From Planctomycetota bacterium (GTDB lineage Bacteria > Planctomycetota > Phycisphaerae > Phycisphaerales > UBA1924), in NCBI GenBank assembly GCA_023429345.1, contig JAEYVB010000109.1, positions 1-6,668 of the forward strand: a stretch of 6,668 nucleotides of DNA. Reading direction: 5' to 3'. The notes under the pieces are model-generated. The model saw nothing but the letters and a program-made list of their open reading frames with translations. It made no database searches and was not told the DNA's origin. The first letter of the stretch is position 1. Each line of letters opens with the position of its first letter. Shown here piece by piece: positions 1 to 5,955 of the stretch. Both the position numbers and the translations under genes were made by a program.

Positions 1-1841
1 TCCAGACGCGCCCCGCCGCGCACAAGCCGGCCCACCACATCGAGCTGGCGATGAACACCAAGACCAACCGGGCCGAGGTCACCGTCGATGAGGAGACCGA
101 GGACTTCCCGCTGGAGCGCCTGCGGACACTGACGGCGGGGACACGGGAGCTCGGCGAAGGGTTCCTGTCGCGCCGGGACTACCCAACGGGGACGAGCGTA
201 TCGGTCGAGCTCGAGGGCCGCTACCAGCGCGGGCGCGGGAGCGTCGACGAGTTCCTGGAGCTGACGGCGATCGCCAACCCGCACGCCCGCATCACCTTCG
301 TGCCGCCGAGCAAGGAATCGGCCGCGGAGGAGGAGGATGTGCCGCTGCTGAAGCGCGGCAAGCGGCAGGCGGCGGAGGGCAAGGTGGAGCCCGCGGAGAC
401 GGGCGGCGCGACGGTCGCGCCGGAAGGTTCCGAGTCGACGGTTGCCGAGCCCACCGCGCCGGCGGTGACGACCGAGACGCTGGGCGTCACGGTGTACCCG
501 CGGGCGATCGAGGAGCTGCCGCCGGAGACCAAGGAGATCATGCCGCACCCGCGGGGGATCGAGCTCGGGATCCTGCTGCAGATGCTCAAGGAGGCCGAGG
601 GGGAGCGGGACAACTACTCGCTGTATGCCTTCCTGCAGGACAAGTTCAGCCGTATCTCGTCCGCCACGGCGGGCGATCTGTGCCGGAAGATCGGGGCGAC
701 CAGCCGCACCCGCGTGGGTGACATCGACCACAAGCAGGCGGAGAAACTCTTCCGCGAGTTCCAGGACGGCAAGTTCCCCCCGCCGCCGACGGACTGCCTG
801 GCGCCGATCGGCGTGCGGCAGATGCTCGCGGGGATGCTCAAGGGGGTGCGGGCGGAGTTCTACGCGGCCAGCAGCCGCGAGCCGGCGGTCTACCGCGGGC
901 GGCCCTTCCTGATCGAGGCGGCGATCGCCTTCGGCGGCGACCTCCCCAAGGACGACTCGGGGCGGGTGATCCGCTTTGCCAACCGCGTGCCGCTGCTGTA
1001 CCAGCAGTCGGCGTGCTCGAGCTTCAAGGCCGTTGCCGAGACCAACTGGCGGAACTACGACCTGCAGCAGCCGCGGGGCGCGGTGCCGGTGGGTCCGATC
1101 GTGATCATGATCCACATGGCCAGCGTGTGGGTGCCCTTCACGAGCGAGTCCAAGGAGGCGATCGCCGACTACGACGAGATCCGGAAGGAGATGAAGCTGG
1201 CGCTCATGGAGTGCGGCCGCAAACTGGGGACGTACCTCCGCAAGCGGCTGAAGATGCGCCGCGAGAGCGAGCGCCGGGATGTCTTCGAGCGCTACATCGG
1301 GGAGATCGTCCGGGCGGTCAACGCCATCAGCGGCGTCGAGGAGAAGAAGCTCTACGAGGCCCTGCTGGCGCAGGCGAAGAAGCGCACCGCCATCGCGGAT
1401 GTCGAGCTCGATGAGGAGGGCCGACGCGTCAAGAAAGAGGCCGACGAGCTCGGCCTCGAGGACGGCGTCATCATCGTGGAGGCGGCCCAGCAGGCGGGCG
1501 CGGCTCCGGCCGGGCAGGGCGACGGGCCGCCGATGAAGCTTTCCAAGGCCGAGGCCGCGGCACTGAAAGTCGCGGCCATGGCCAAGGGCGATGGCGACGG
1601 CGACCAGCCGAAGCTGCTGGATACCGAGCACGCGAAGAGGTCCTCCCGGTCGGGAAAGCCGGCGCGCGGCGGGGGCGGGAAGCGGGGCCCGAGGGCGCCC
1701 AAGGGCGCCACCCGGCGCACTCCCGAACCCGTGGCCGCGGATCTGCCGATACAGAAGGAATCCCCGGGCAAGCCCAAGCTGCGGCTGGTGGGCGGCAAGC
1801 TGGTGCCGGCCACCCCCCAGGACGGCCCGAAACTCTTCTAG
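1..1841 (+). CDS. top6B: DNA topoisomerase VI subunit B, 5'-truncated by the window edge
   Basis: ATP-binding subunit of the A2B2 type IIB topoisomerase, which passes one duplex through a break made by the Spo11-like A subunit. The frame is open from base 3, before the first ATG at 51, so the true start and the GHKL nucleotide-binding motifs lie upstream. Numbering from the ATG at 51: the end of the GHKL domain is recognisable around GTSVSVELEG (47-56); an acidic, Pro/Ala-rich linker spans about 87-148; the H2TH region begins at PHPRGIELG (165-173) and runs to about 275; the transducer starts at YRGRPFLIEA (281-290), includes NRVPLLY (311-317) and carries HMASVWVPF-SESKEAIAD (355-373). K368 matches the lysine that contacts the ATP gamma-phosphate in archaeal Topo VI. 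After about 450 there is a low-complexity, basic tail to 596. The order and spacing match Sulfolobus Topo VI-B from memory. The A subunit is not in the window. Family assignment is very secure. Confidence 0.95.
   Translation, partial: QTRPAAHKPAHHIELAMNTKTNRAEVTVDEETEDFPLERLRTLTAGTRELGEGFLSRRDYPTGTSVSVELEGRYQRGRGSVDEFLELTAIANPHARITFVPPSKESAAEEEDVPLLKRGKRQAAEGKVEPAETGGATVAPEGSESTVAEPTAPAVTTETLGVTVYPRAIEELPPETKEIMPHPRGIELGILLQMLKEAEGERDNYSLYAFLQDKFSRISSATAGDLCRKIGATSRTRVGDIDHKQAEKLFREFQDGKFPPPPTDCLAPIGVRQMLAGMLKGVRAEFYAASSREPAVYRGRPFLIEAAIAFGGDLPKDDSGRVIRFANRVPLLYQQSACSSFKAVAETNWRNYDLQQPRGAVPVGPIVIMIHMASVWVPFTSESKEAIADYDEIRKEMKLALMECGRKLGTYLRKRLKMRRESERRDVFERYIGEIVRAVNAISGVEEKKLYEALLAQAKKRTAIADVELDEEGRRVKKEADELGLEDGVIIVEAAQQAGAAPAGQGDGPPMKLSKAEAAALKVAAMAKGDGDGDQPKLLDTEHAKRSSRSGKPARGGGGKRGPRAPKGATRRTPEPVAADLPIQKESPGKPKLRLVGGKLVPATPQDGPKLF
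309..494 (+). other. Low-complexity linker inserted in Topo VI B between the ATPase and H2TH domains
   Basis: This in-frame segment (residues about 87-148 from the ATG at 51) is rich in Glu, Ala, Pro, Thr and Gly, with a short basic patch (KRGKR at 101-105) following an acidic run. In archaeal Topo VI B, as I recall it, the corresponding stretch between the end of the GHKL domain and the start of H2TH is only about 25-30 residues, so roughly 40-50 residues look inserted. It is probably disordered. No known domain is recognisable in it. Confidence 0.6.
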
Positions 1842-1844
1842 GAG
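1841..1844 (+). promoter_or_regulatory. Shine-Dalgarno GGAG for the LURP-one-like gene
   Basis: GGAG begins on the last base of the top6B stop codon and lies 7 bases before the ATG at 1852, a standard spacing. It favours that ATG over the adjacent GTG at 1849 and the ATG at 1861. It also suggests that ribosomes finishing top6B can start the next gene on the same mRNA. Confidence 0.7.
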
Positions 1845-1851
1845 TTGCGTG

Positions 1852-2481
1852 ATGACGACGATGACCCCGGCCCCGCAGTCCAAGCTCGCGTTCAACATCA
1901 AGCCCGGCGAGTCGTACACGATCCGCCGGAAGGTGCTGAAGATCCTGGGCGCCGCCTTCCATATCTACGACCCGCAGGGGCAGGTCGTGGGCTACTGCAA
2001 GCAGAAGGCGTTCAAGTTCAAGGAAGACATCCGTATCTTCACGGATGACACCTGCTCCAGGGAATGGCTCGTCATCAAGGCCCGGAGCGTGATCGACTTT
2101 GGCGCGACGTACGACGTAAGCCTGCCGGATGGGACGGTGGTCGGGTCGCTCCGCCGCAAGGGGCTCAAGTCCACCTTCCTGCGCGATTCGTGGATGGTCT
2201 TCGACGCCGAGGGGAAGCAGATCGCGGACCTGAGCGAGCCGGGCGGCCTCCTGACCCTGGCCCGACGCTACGTCGATTTTGTTTCGCTGTTTTTCCCGCA
2301 GAAGTTCTCGCTGACGCGCACCGACGGGACGGTGATCGCCCGCTACCGGCAGCACTTCAACCTGCTGGTGTACCGGCTCTCGATCGCGGTGGAGAAGGAC
2401 GACCCGGAGCTGGACGACCTCGTGATCCTGGCCGCGGGCTGCCTGATCTGCGCGATCGAGGGGCGGCAGAGCGGGGGATAA
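1852..2481 (+). CDS. LURP-one-related / phospholipid-scramblase-like protein (Tubby-C-like fold)
   Basis: A 209-residue protein of the LURP-one-related family (bacterial YxjI type), which shares a 12-stranded beta-barrel around a central hydrophobic helix with Tubby C-terminal domains and scramblases. The bacterial role is not well established; lipid or membrane association is suggested only by the fold. Visible family features are YTIRRKVLK (22-30), the GYCKQKAFKFKEDI block (47-60), KARSVIDFGATYDV (76-89) and a C-terminal hydrophobic helix ending in CAIEGRQ (200-206). Four beta-hairpin turns repeat a pattern of Gly followed by small or aliphatic residues (DPQGQVVG 40-47, LPDGTVVG 91-98, DAEGKQIA 118-125, RTDGTVIA 156-163). 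There is no signal peptide and the length is full for the family. It starts 10 bp after top6B with its own GGAG, so the two are probably co-transcribed. It converges on the SDR gene 6 bp away. Confidence 0.88.
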   Translation: MTTMTPAPQSKLAFNIKPGESYTIRRKVLKILGAAFHIYDPQGQVVGYCKQKAFKFKEDIRIFTDDTCSREWLVIKARSVIDFGATYDVSLPDGTVVGSLRRKGLKSTFLRDSWMVFDAEGKQIADLSEPGGLLTLARRYVDFVSLFFPQKFSLTRTDGTVIARYRQHFNLLVYRLSIAVEKDDPELDDLVILAAGCLICAIEGRQSGG

Positions 2482-2487
2482 GCCGGG

Positions 2488-3159
2488 CTACCACGGCATA
2501 ATCGCGCCGTCGTGGTTGTAGAACTTGCCCGTATCCTCCGGGGTGAGCTTCGCGATCAGGGCCAGGAGGTCCCGCACGCTCTCTTCGGGCGTGAGCGGGG
2601 CCTGTTTGCCGCCCATGTCCGTCTGGACCCACCCCGGGTGGGCCACGACGCAGGTGAAGCCGTCGGCGCGGATCTCGTTCGAGAGGCACTTGTTCAGCAT
2701 GTTGAGCGCGGCCTTGGAGCCCGAGTAGCCGTAGTTGGTGCCGCCGGTGTTGGTGATGGACCCGAGCTGGCTGGTGATGTTGAAGATGAGCTTGCGCTGG
2801 CCCGCGCGGAGGTTCTCCAGGAGCGCCTGCGTCACCAGCATTGGGCCGAAGCTGTTGACGGCGAACACGCGGTGAAGCTCCCCGGCGTCGAGCGTCCGGA
2901 TCGATTTGGCGGTGGAGCTCACCCCGGCGTTGTTGATGAGCACATCGATCGGGCGATCCTTGAGGTGGTCCCTCATCGCCCGGATGGATTCGGGGTCGCC
3001 GACATCCAGGGGAACGACCTGGTGCGCGAGGCGGGCGAGCTCGAGAGCCTTGGCCGGATCGCGCGCGGTGCCCAGCACGGTGTGGTTCTGCTGCGCAAGC
3101 TGCCGCGCAAACTCGAGGCCCAGCCCTCGGTTCGCGCCGGTGATGAGGTAGGTAGCCAT
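2488..3159 (-). CDS. Short-chain dehydrogenase/reductase, C-factor / carbonyl-reductase-like
   Basis: A 223-residue classical SDR, an NAD(P)(H)-dependent oxidoreductase with a single Rossmann fold, expected in the cytoplasm. The cofactor motif TGANRGLG is at residues 7-14, NNAG at 76-79, the structural Asn at N102, the catalytic Ser at about S130, and the YxxxK pair at Y145/K149, followed by HPGWVQTDM (174-182). All catalytic positions are present, so it should be active; the substrate cannot be read from sequence. The start at 3159 places MATYLITGANRG at the very N-terminus, as usual in this family. An upstream ATG at 3291 would add 44 non-family residues overlapping the methyltransferase. 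No clear Shine-Dalgarno is seen. It is the last gene of the minus-strand block, 38 bp after the methyltransferase, and its stop faces that of the LURP-one gene. Confidence 0.92.
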   Translation of the reverse strand: MATYLITGANRGLGLEFARQLAQQNHTVLGTARDPAKALELARLAHQVVPLDVGDPESIRAMRDHLKDRPIDVLINNAGVSSTAKSIRTLDAGELHRVFAVNSFGPMLVTQALLENLRAGQRKLIFNITSQLGSITNTGGTNYGYSGSKAALNMLNKCLSNEIRADGFTCVVAHPGWVQTDMGGKQAPLTPEESVRDLLALIAKLTPEDTGKFYNHDGAIMPW

Positions 3160-3197
3160 GGACAACGCTAGGAGAGCCTCGGAGGAGGGCGCGGCCG

Positions 3198-4073
3198 TCA
3201 GGATTCGACGGGCTTCACGGCCAGGGCGATGGACCACGGTTCCCGCTCCCTGCTCAGGAGTCTGATGGTCGGGGGCAGCCCGGGCCGGCAAGCGGGCGCA
3301 TCCTCATGCGCATCGGGCGGCACAGGCGGCGGGTTCGATGCGGCCGCGGCGATCAGGTCCGTGAGTTGCTGGGCCCCCATGGCCAGAGCAGCCGGCGCAT
3401 CAGAGGGCGTGTCTTCGCGCTGCGCTGCGGGGCAGGCGATCAGCAGCCAGCCCGCGGGCCCGGTGACGCGCCACAGCTCCGCGATGGCGGCGCCGGGGTT
3501 GTCCGACTCGCGGAGGGCGGCGACCGCGATCGCGGCGTTGAAGGCGCCGTCGGTCTCCCCCGCGAGGGCGTCCAAGCCGCCGAGCTCGAAGGAGATGTTG
3601 GGCGTCGTGTACCGCTTCTGCGCGTACTGCACCGCGTGCTGGTCGCGGTCGAGCGATACCACCGCCCCCGACGGCGCCACCCTTGAGGCGACCCACTCGG
3701 CCGCGTAGCCGGTGCCCCCCTCCAGGATCAGCGCCCGCATCCCGGGACGCAGGATCGTTTCCGCCCGGGCGTAGAGCGGGAGCAGCCGCGGCCCCACCAG
3801 GTCGGCGAAGATCCGGTCCGGTGTGGCGCGGATCCGCATGCCGGCGTGATCCCCCCCACCGGCATGCCCCGGGAACATCACCTCGTAGTCCTTGTATCCG
3901 GGTCCTTGCCGGGAAAGGGCGTGCCGGAGCCGCTCGGTCGTGAGCTCGCGATACCGGACATCGCCGACCGTGAACGTCTGCCGAAGCCCGACCGCGTGAC
4001 GCAGCCGGACCGACAGCCCGCGTTCGGCGGCCTGAAGGGAGGCGGTGGGCTTGCGTGTGCGGAGCGCCCGCAT
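3198..4073 (-). CDS. Class I SAM-dependent methyltransferase, substrate unknown
   Basis: A 291-residue protein with a Rossmann-type SAM-binding core. Motif I is ILEGGTGYA (116-124), with E118 and the glycines; the third Gly of the usual E/DxGxGxG is replaced by Ala. The post-I strand VVSLDRD (138-144) supplies D142 as the likely ribose-hydroxyl ligand. Later strands appear at AAIAVAAL (180-187) and, after WRVTGPAGW (201-209), at LLIACP (210-215). The N-terminal 110 residues (including a Gly/His-rich stretch at 68-78) are not a domain I recognise. Residues 245-268 are Pro-rich and low in complexity, before a final pair of strands. TrmI or isoaspartyl methyltransferase were considered, but their diagnostic segments are missing. 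The start lies 7 bp after the stop of the WalJ-like gene, so translation is probably coupled. No good Shine-Dalgarno is seen, so a shorter start is possible. Confidence 0.8.
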   Translation of the reverse strand: MRALRTRKPTASLQAAERGLSVRLRHAVGLRQTFTVGDVRYRELTTERLRHALSRQGPGYKDYEVMFPGHAGGGDHAGMRIRATPDRIFADLVGPRLLPLYARAETILRPGMRALILEGGTGYAAEWVASRVAPSGAVVSLDRDQHAVQYAQKRYTTPNISFELGGLDALAGETDGAFNAAIAVAALRESDNPGAAIAELWRVTGPAGWLLIACPAAQREDTPSDAPAALAMGAQQLTDLIAAAASNPPPVPPDAHEDAPACRPGLPPTIRLLSREREPWSIALAVKPVES

Positions 4074-4080
4074 AAGGCGG

Positions 4081-5001
4081 TTAGCCTAGCGGCAGACCGG
4101 CGCCCGGTGCGGCGGCGGGAGCGACCGGGGAGTGGAAAAGCGGGAGCTGCGCCATGGTGCGCACCAGGGGCGGGACGCCGACCGGCGGCCGGATCCGGAC
4201 CCATCGCGTGGGGGTGTCGGGCGCGGCGATGGTGAAGGCGTAGTCGGCGCCGGCGTGCAGTTCGGTGATGATCTCGGGGCGGTTGCACTCGCGCGAGAGG
4301 TGCAGGAAAACCACGTGCGAACGGGGGCCGATCTCTTCGATGGCCCGGAGGGTCTGCTCGTTGGAAAGGTGGCCGCTCCCGCCCATGATCCGCCGCTTCA
4401 GGAACTGCGGGCGCATCGAGGACTGCTGCAGCCGCGGGCAGTAGTTGGACTCGATCGCGAGCACATCCACGTTCCGGAGGTGGTCGAGGATCGGCTGCGT
4501 GACGCGTCCCAGGTCGGTGGCGAACCCGAGGCAGGCGCCGAAGGCCGCGAACTCGAAGCGGAAGGATGCCACGCCGAGGTCGTCGTGGCTGGCCATGCAG
4601 ACGCGGGCCTGGGCCCCCGGGCAGAGCTCGAACGTGTCCTCAAAGGTCTCGTGGGCGTCGGGGAGGCGGTTCTCGCGGCGGCCGCGGTGGACGTGCCGCT
4701 TGTGGACCCGCACGCGGGCGCTCCCCGGCAACCCCGTCGCCCAGCCGCTGTGGTAATGGTCCTGATCGAGGTGCGTCAGGACGATGGAATCGACGTCGGC
4801 GATGCTAAGGCCGATCGACTCAAGCATCCCCTCGGTCCGGCGGGGGGAGATCCCAGCGTCGATGAGCGTGATCCGCCGACGCCCGCAGGACTCGTACACC
4901 AGCGCGGTGCAGTTCCCGCTGCTCCCGCTGGCCAGAACGGCCAGCGCGGGGGCATCGGAGGGCACCGGGGTGCAGATCGTGCTGGGAGGGCCATCATCCA
5001 T
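4081..5001 (-). CDS. WalJ/YycJ-type metallo-beta-lactamase-fold hydrolase
   Basis: A 306-residue MBL-fold protein resembling WalJ/YycJ, a family linked to DNA exonuclease activity and DNA repair in Firmicutes. Visible elements are LASGSSGNCT (23-32), the IDAGIS strand (47-52), the metal motif THLDQDH (76-82), the later histidine at H139, FATDLG with metal-ligand D163, the AIESN strand end (182-186), GSGHLSNEQ (208-216) and LHLSRECNRPE (233-243). The last two are the most WalJ-like. The metal motif reads HxDxDH rather than HxHxDH, so the second His is Asp (D79). The C-terminal 45 residues are Pro/Ala-rich and look family-specific. The start at 5001 gives a plausible N-terminus close to the first strand, but there is no Shine-Dalgarno. 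It sits 69 bp after lpxA and 7 bp before the methyltransferase. The fold is certain; the substrate (DNA or other) is inference. Confidence 0.88.
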   Translation of the reverse strand: MDDGPPSTICTPVPSDAPALAVLASGSSGNCTALVYESCGRRRITLIDAGISPRRTEGMLESIGLSIADVDSIVLTHLDQDHYHSGWATGLPGSARVRVHKRHVHRGRRENRLPDAHETFEDTFELCPGAQARVCMASHDDLGVASFRFEFAAFGACLGFATDLGRVTQPILDHLRNVDVLAIESNYCPRLQQSSMRPQFLKRRIMGGSGHLSNEQTLRAIEEIGPRSHVVFLHLSRECNRPEIITELHAGADYAFTIAAPDTPTRWVRIRPPVGVPPLVRTMAQLPLFHSPVAPAAAPGAGLPLG

Positions 5002-5070
5002 GATGGGAGAGGGGCAGGATAGCAGAGCGATCGCCCCCGTGGGGAAAGCGGCGGAGGTTGATATGGCCCG
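5002..5070. other. Intergenic gap between lpxA and the WalJ-like gene
   Basis: This 69-bp gap separates two genes running leftward. I see no convincing terminator: the only inverted repeat, CCCC/GGGG at 5035-5044, has a 2-base loop and no T-run. A weak minus-strand -10-like TATCCT lies 14 bases before the downstream start, without a matching -35. It also contains one GCGATCGC palindrome (5027-5034). The four genes may therefore be one transcript, with an optional internal promoter here. Confidence 0.4.
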
Positions 5071-5883
5071 TCAGGTCAGGTCGGCCTCATCGCTGTCCCG
5101 GGGGAGCGCCTCCACGATGGCCCGCTTGGCGCTGGCCACGAAATCGGCCATCTCCATGACCGGCGGGCACTCGCTCCCGATCTGGCGGAGGATCGTCAGG
5201 CACTCGGCCTTGGACACGCGCGAGCGGAAGGCCTCGCGGTACGCGCGGCGGATGAGTGTGATGTGCTCCCGCGGGATCCCCGCGCGGCGGAGGCCCACGA
5301 GATTGACGCCGATCATCTGGTTGCGTCCCCACGCGACGCAGAAGGGCGGCATTTCGTTCGTAAGCGAAGAAGCCCCGGAGACGAATCCGAGCCGGCCGAC
5401 GCGGTTGAACTGGTGGAGGAGCGCGGCCGCGGAGAACGTGACCCCGTCCGCGACCTGCGAATGGCCGGCGATCGCGGAGTTGTTGACCATGACTACGTTG
5501 TTGCCGACGCGGCAATCGTGGGCGATGTGCGCGTTGGCCATGAGGAAGAGCCGGTCGCCCACGGTCGTCGGGGTGTGGTCATTGGTCGCGGCGTGGATAG
5601 TCGAGTGTTCGCGGATCAGGCACTCCCGCCCCACGACGATCCCGGCCGTCTTGTCGCCGAGCTTGAACTTGAAATCCTGCCCCGGGAAGCCCAGGCATGC
5701 GAAGGGGTAGATGGTGGTGCCCTCGCCGATTGTCGCGGGGCCCTGGATGTAGACGTTCCCGATCAGGCGTACGCCGGCGGCAAGCTTCACGGCCCCCTCG
5801 ACGACGCACATGGGGCCGATCTGCACGCTCTCGTCGAGCTCGGCCTCCCTTGAGACCGTCGCGGTGGGGTGGATCTGGGGCAT
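5071..5883 (-). CDS. lpxA: UDP-N-acetylglucosamine acyltransferase, first step of lipid A synthesis
   Basis: LpxA transfers a 3-hydroxyacyl chain from ACP to the 3-OH of UDP-GlcNAc, the first committed step to lipid A, in the cytoplasm as a homotrimer. From the ATG at 5883 it is 270 residues, a normal length. It starts MPQIHPTATV and continues as a left-handed beta-helix of hexapeptide repeats, then a C-terminal helical domain from about 192. Catalytic H122 (equivalent to E. coli H125) lies in NAHIAHDC (117-124). Counterparts of E. coli K76, H99, H144 and H160 are K72, H97, H141 and H157. G170 aligns with E. coli G173, the acyl-length ruler. An ATG at 5892 is equally good by family; one at 5952 would add 20 non-family residues and leave 3 bp to lipB, so it is disfavoured. 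The gene heads the minus-strand block. The usual partners fabZ, lpxC and lpxD are absent here. Confidence 0.95.
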   Translation of the reverse strand: MPQIHPTATVSREAELDESVQIGPMCVVEGAVKLAAGVRLIGNVYIQGPATIGEGTTIYPFACLGFPGQDFKFKLGDKTAGIVVGRECLIREHSTIHAATNDHTPTTVGDRLFLMANAHIAHDCRVGNNVVMVNNSAIAGHSQVADGVTFSAAALLHQFNRVGRLGFVSGASSLTNEMPPFCVAWGRNQMIGVNLVGLRRAGIPREHITLIRRAYREAFRSRVSKAECLTILRQIGSECPPVMEMADFVASAKRAIVEALPRDSDEADLT

Positions 5884-5955
5884 GGGGCGCATCGTAGGGA
5901 TGCCCGCCCCCTGCCCGGTGTTCTCCCGCGTCGCGCCCGGATCTACGATCATCGC
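5884..5955. promoter_or_regulatory. Divergent lpxA/lipB promoter region
   Basis: About 70 bp separate the chosen start codons of lpxA (leftward) and lipB (rightward). TACGAT, a 4-of-6 match to a -10 element, occurs on the plus strand at 5944-5949, 6 bases before the lipB GTG. It occurs again on the minus strand at 5896-5891, 7 bases before the lpxA ATG at 5883. Neither gene has a Shine-Dalgarno. This geometry would start transcription at or next to each start codon. For lipB, TTCTCC at 5921-5926 is a weak -35 candidate with a 17-bp spacer; none is seen for lpxA. Promoter activity is inference. Confidence 0.45.
5891..5949. repeat. Perfect 7-bp inverted repeat flanking the lpxA/lipB intergenic region
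   Basis: ATCGTAG at 5891-5897 and its exact reverse complement CTACGAT at 5943-5949 are separated by 45 bp. Each arm contains the TACGAT hexamer oriented toward its gene. The pair could be two matched -10 elements, or half-sites of a regulator contacting both promoters. Confidence 0.5.

Noticed and set aside
1471..2355. A 294-codon minus-strand open frame opposite top6B and the LURP-one gene
   Set aside because: It has Arg/Pro/Ala-rich composition typical of antisense frames in GC-rich DNA, no recognisable motif, and it spans two well-supported genes on the other strand.
2490..2516. Imperfect hairpin (ACCAC-GGC / GCC-GTC-GTGGT) near the facing stop codons
   Set aside because: The stem needs a 3-base bulge, lies inside the SDR coding end and has no T-run, so it is not called a terminator.
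2512..3171. A 219-codon plus-strand open frame opposite the SDR gene
   Set aside because: It is a shadow of the SDR, whose cofactor and catalytic motifs are all intact on the minus strand.
3198..4073. Assignment of the methyltransferase as TrmI (tRNA m1A58) or protein-L-isoaspartate methyltransferase
   Set aside because: The TrmI N-terminal barrel motifs and PCMT-specific segments are not visible; only the generic SAM-binding core supports an assignment.
5035..5044. CCCC/GGGG inverted repeat after the lpxA stop
   Set aside because: The 2-base loop is too small for a stable hairpin and no T-run follows.
4132..5710. Two long plus-strand open frames (4132-5022 and 4784-5710) opposite the WalJ-like and lpxA genes
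   Set aside because: They mirror genes with strong family motifs, show no domains of their own, and one crosses the intergenic gap between two real genes.
5884..5952. N-terminal extension of LpxA to an ATG at 5952
   Set aside because: The extra residues do not resemble LpxA and this start would leave only 3 bp to lipB, with no space for either promoter.
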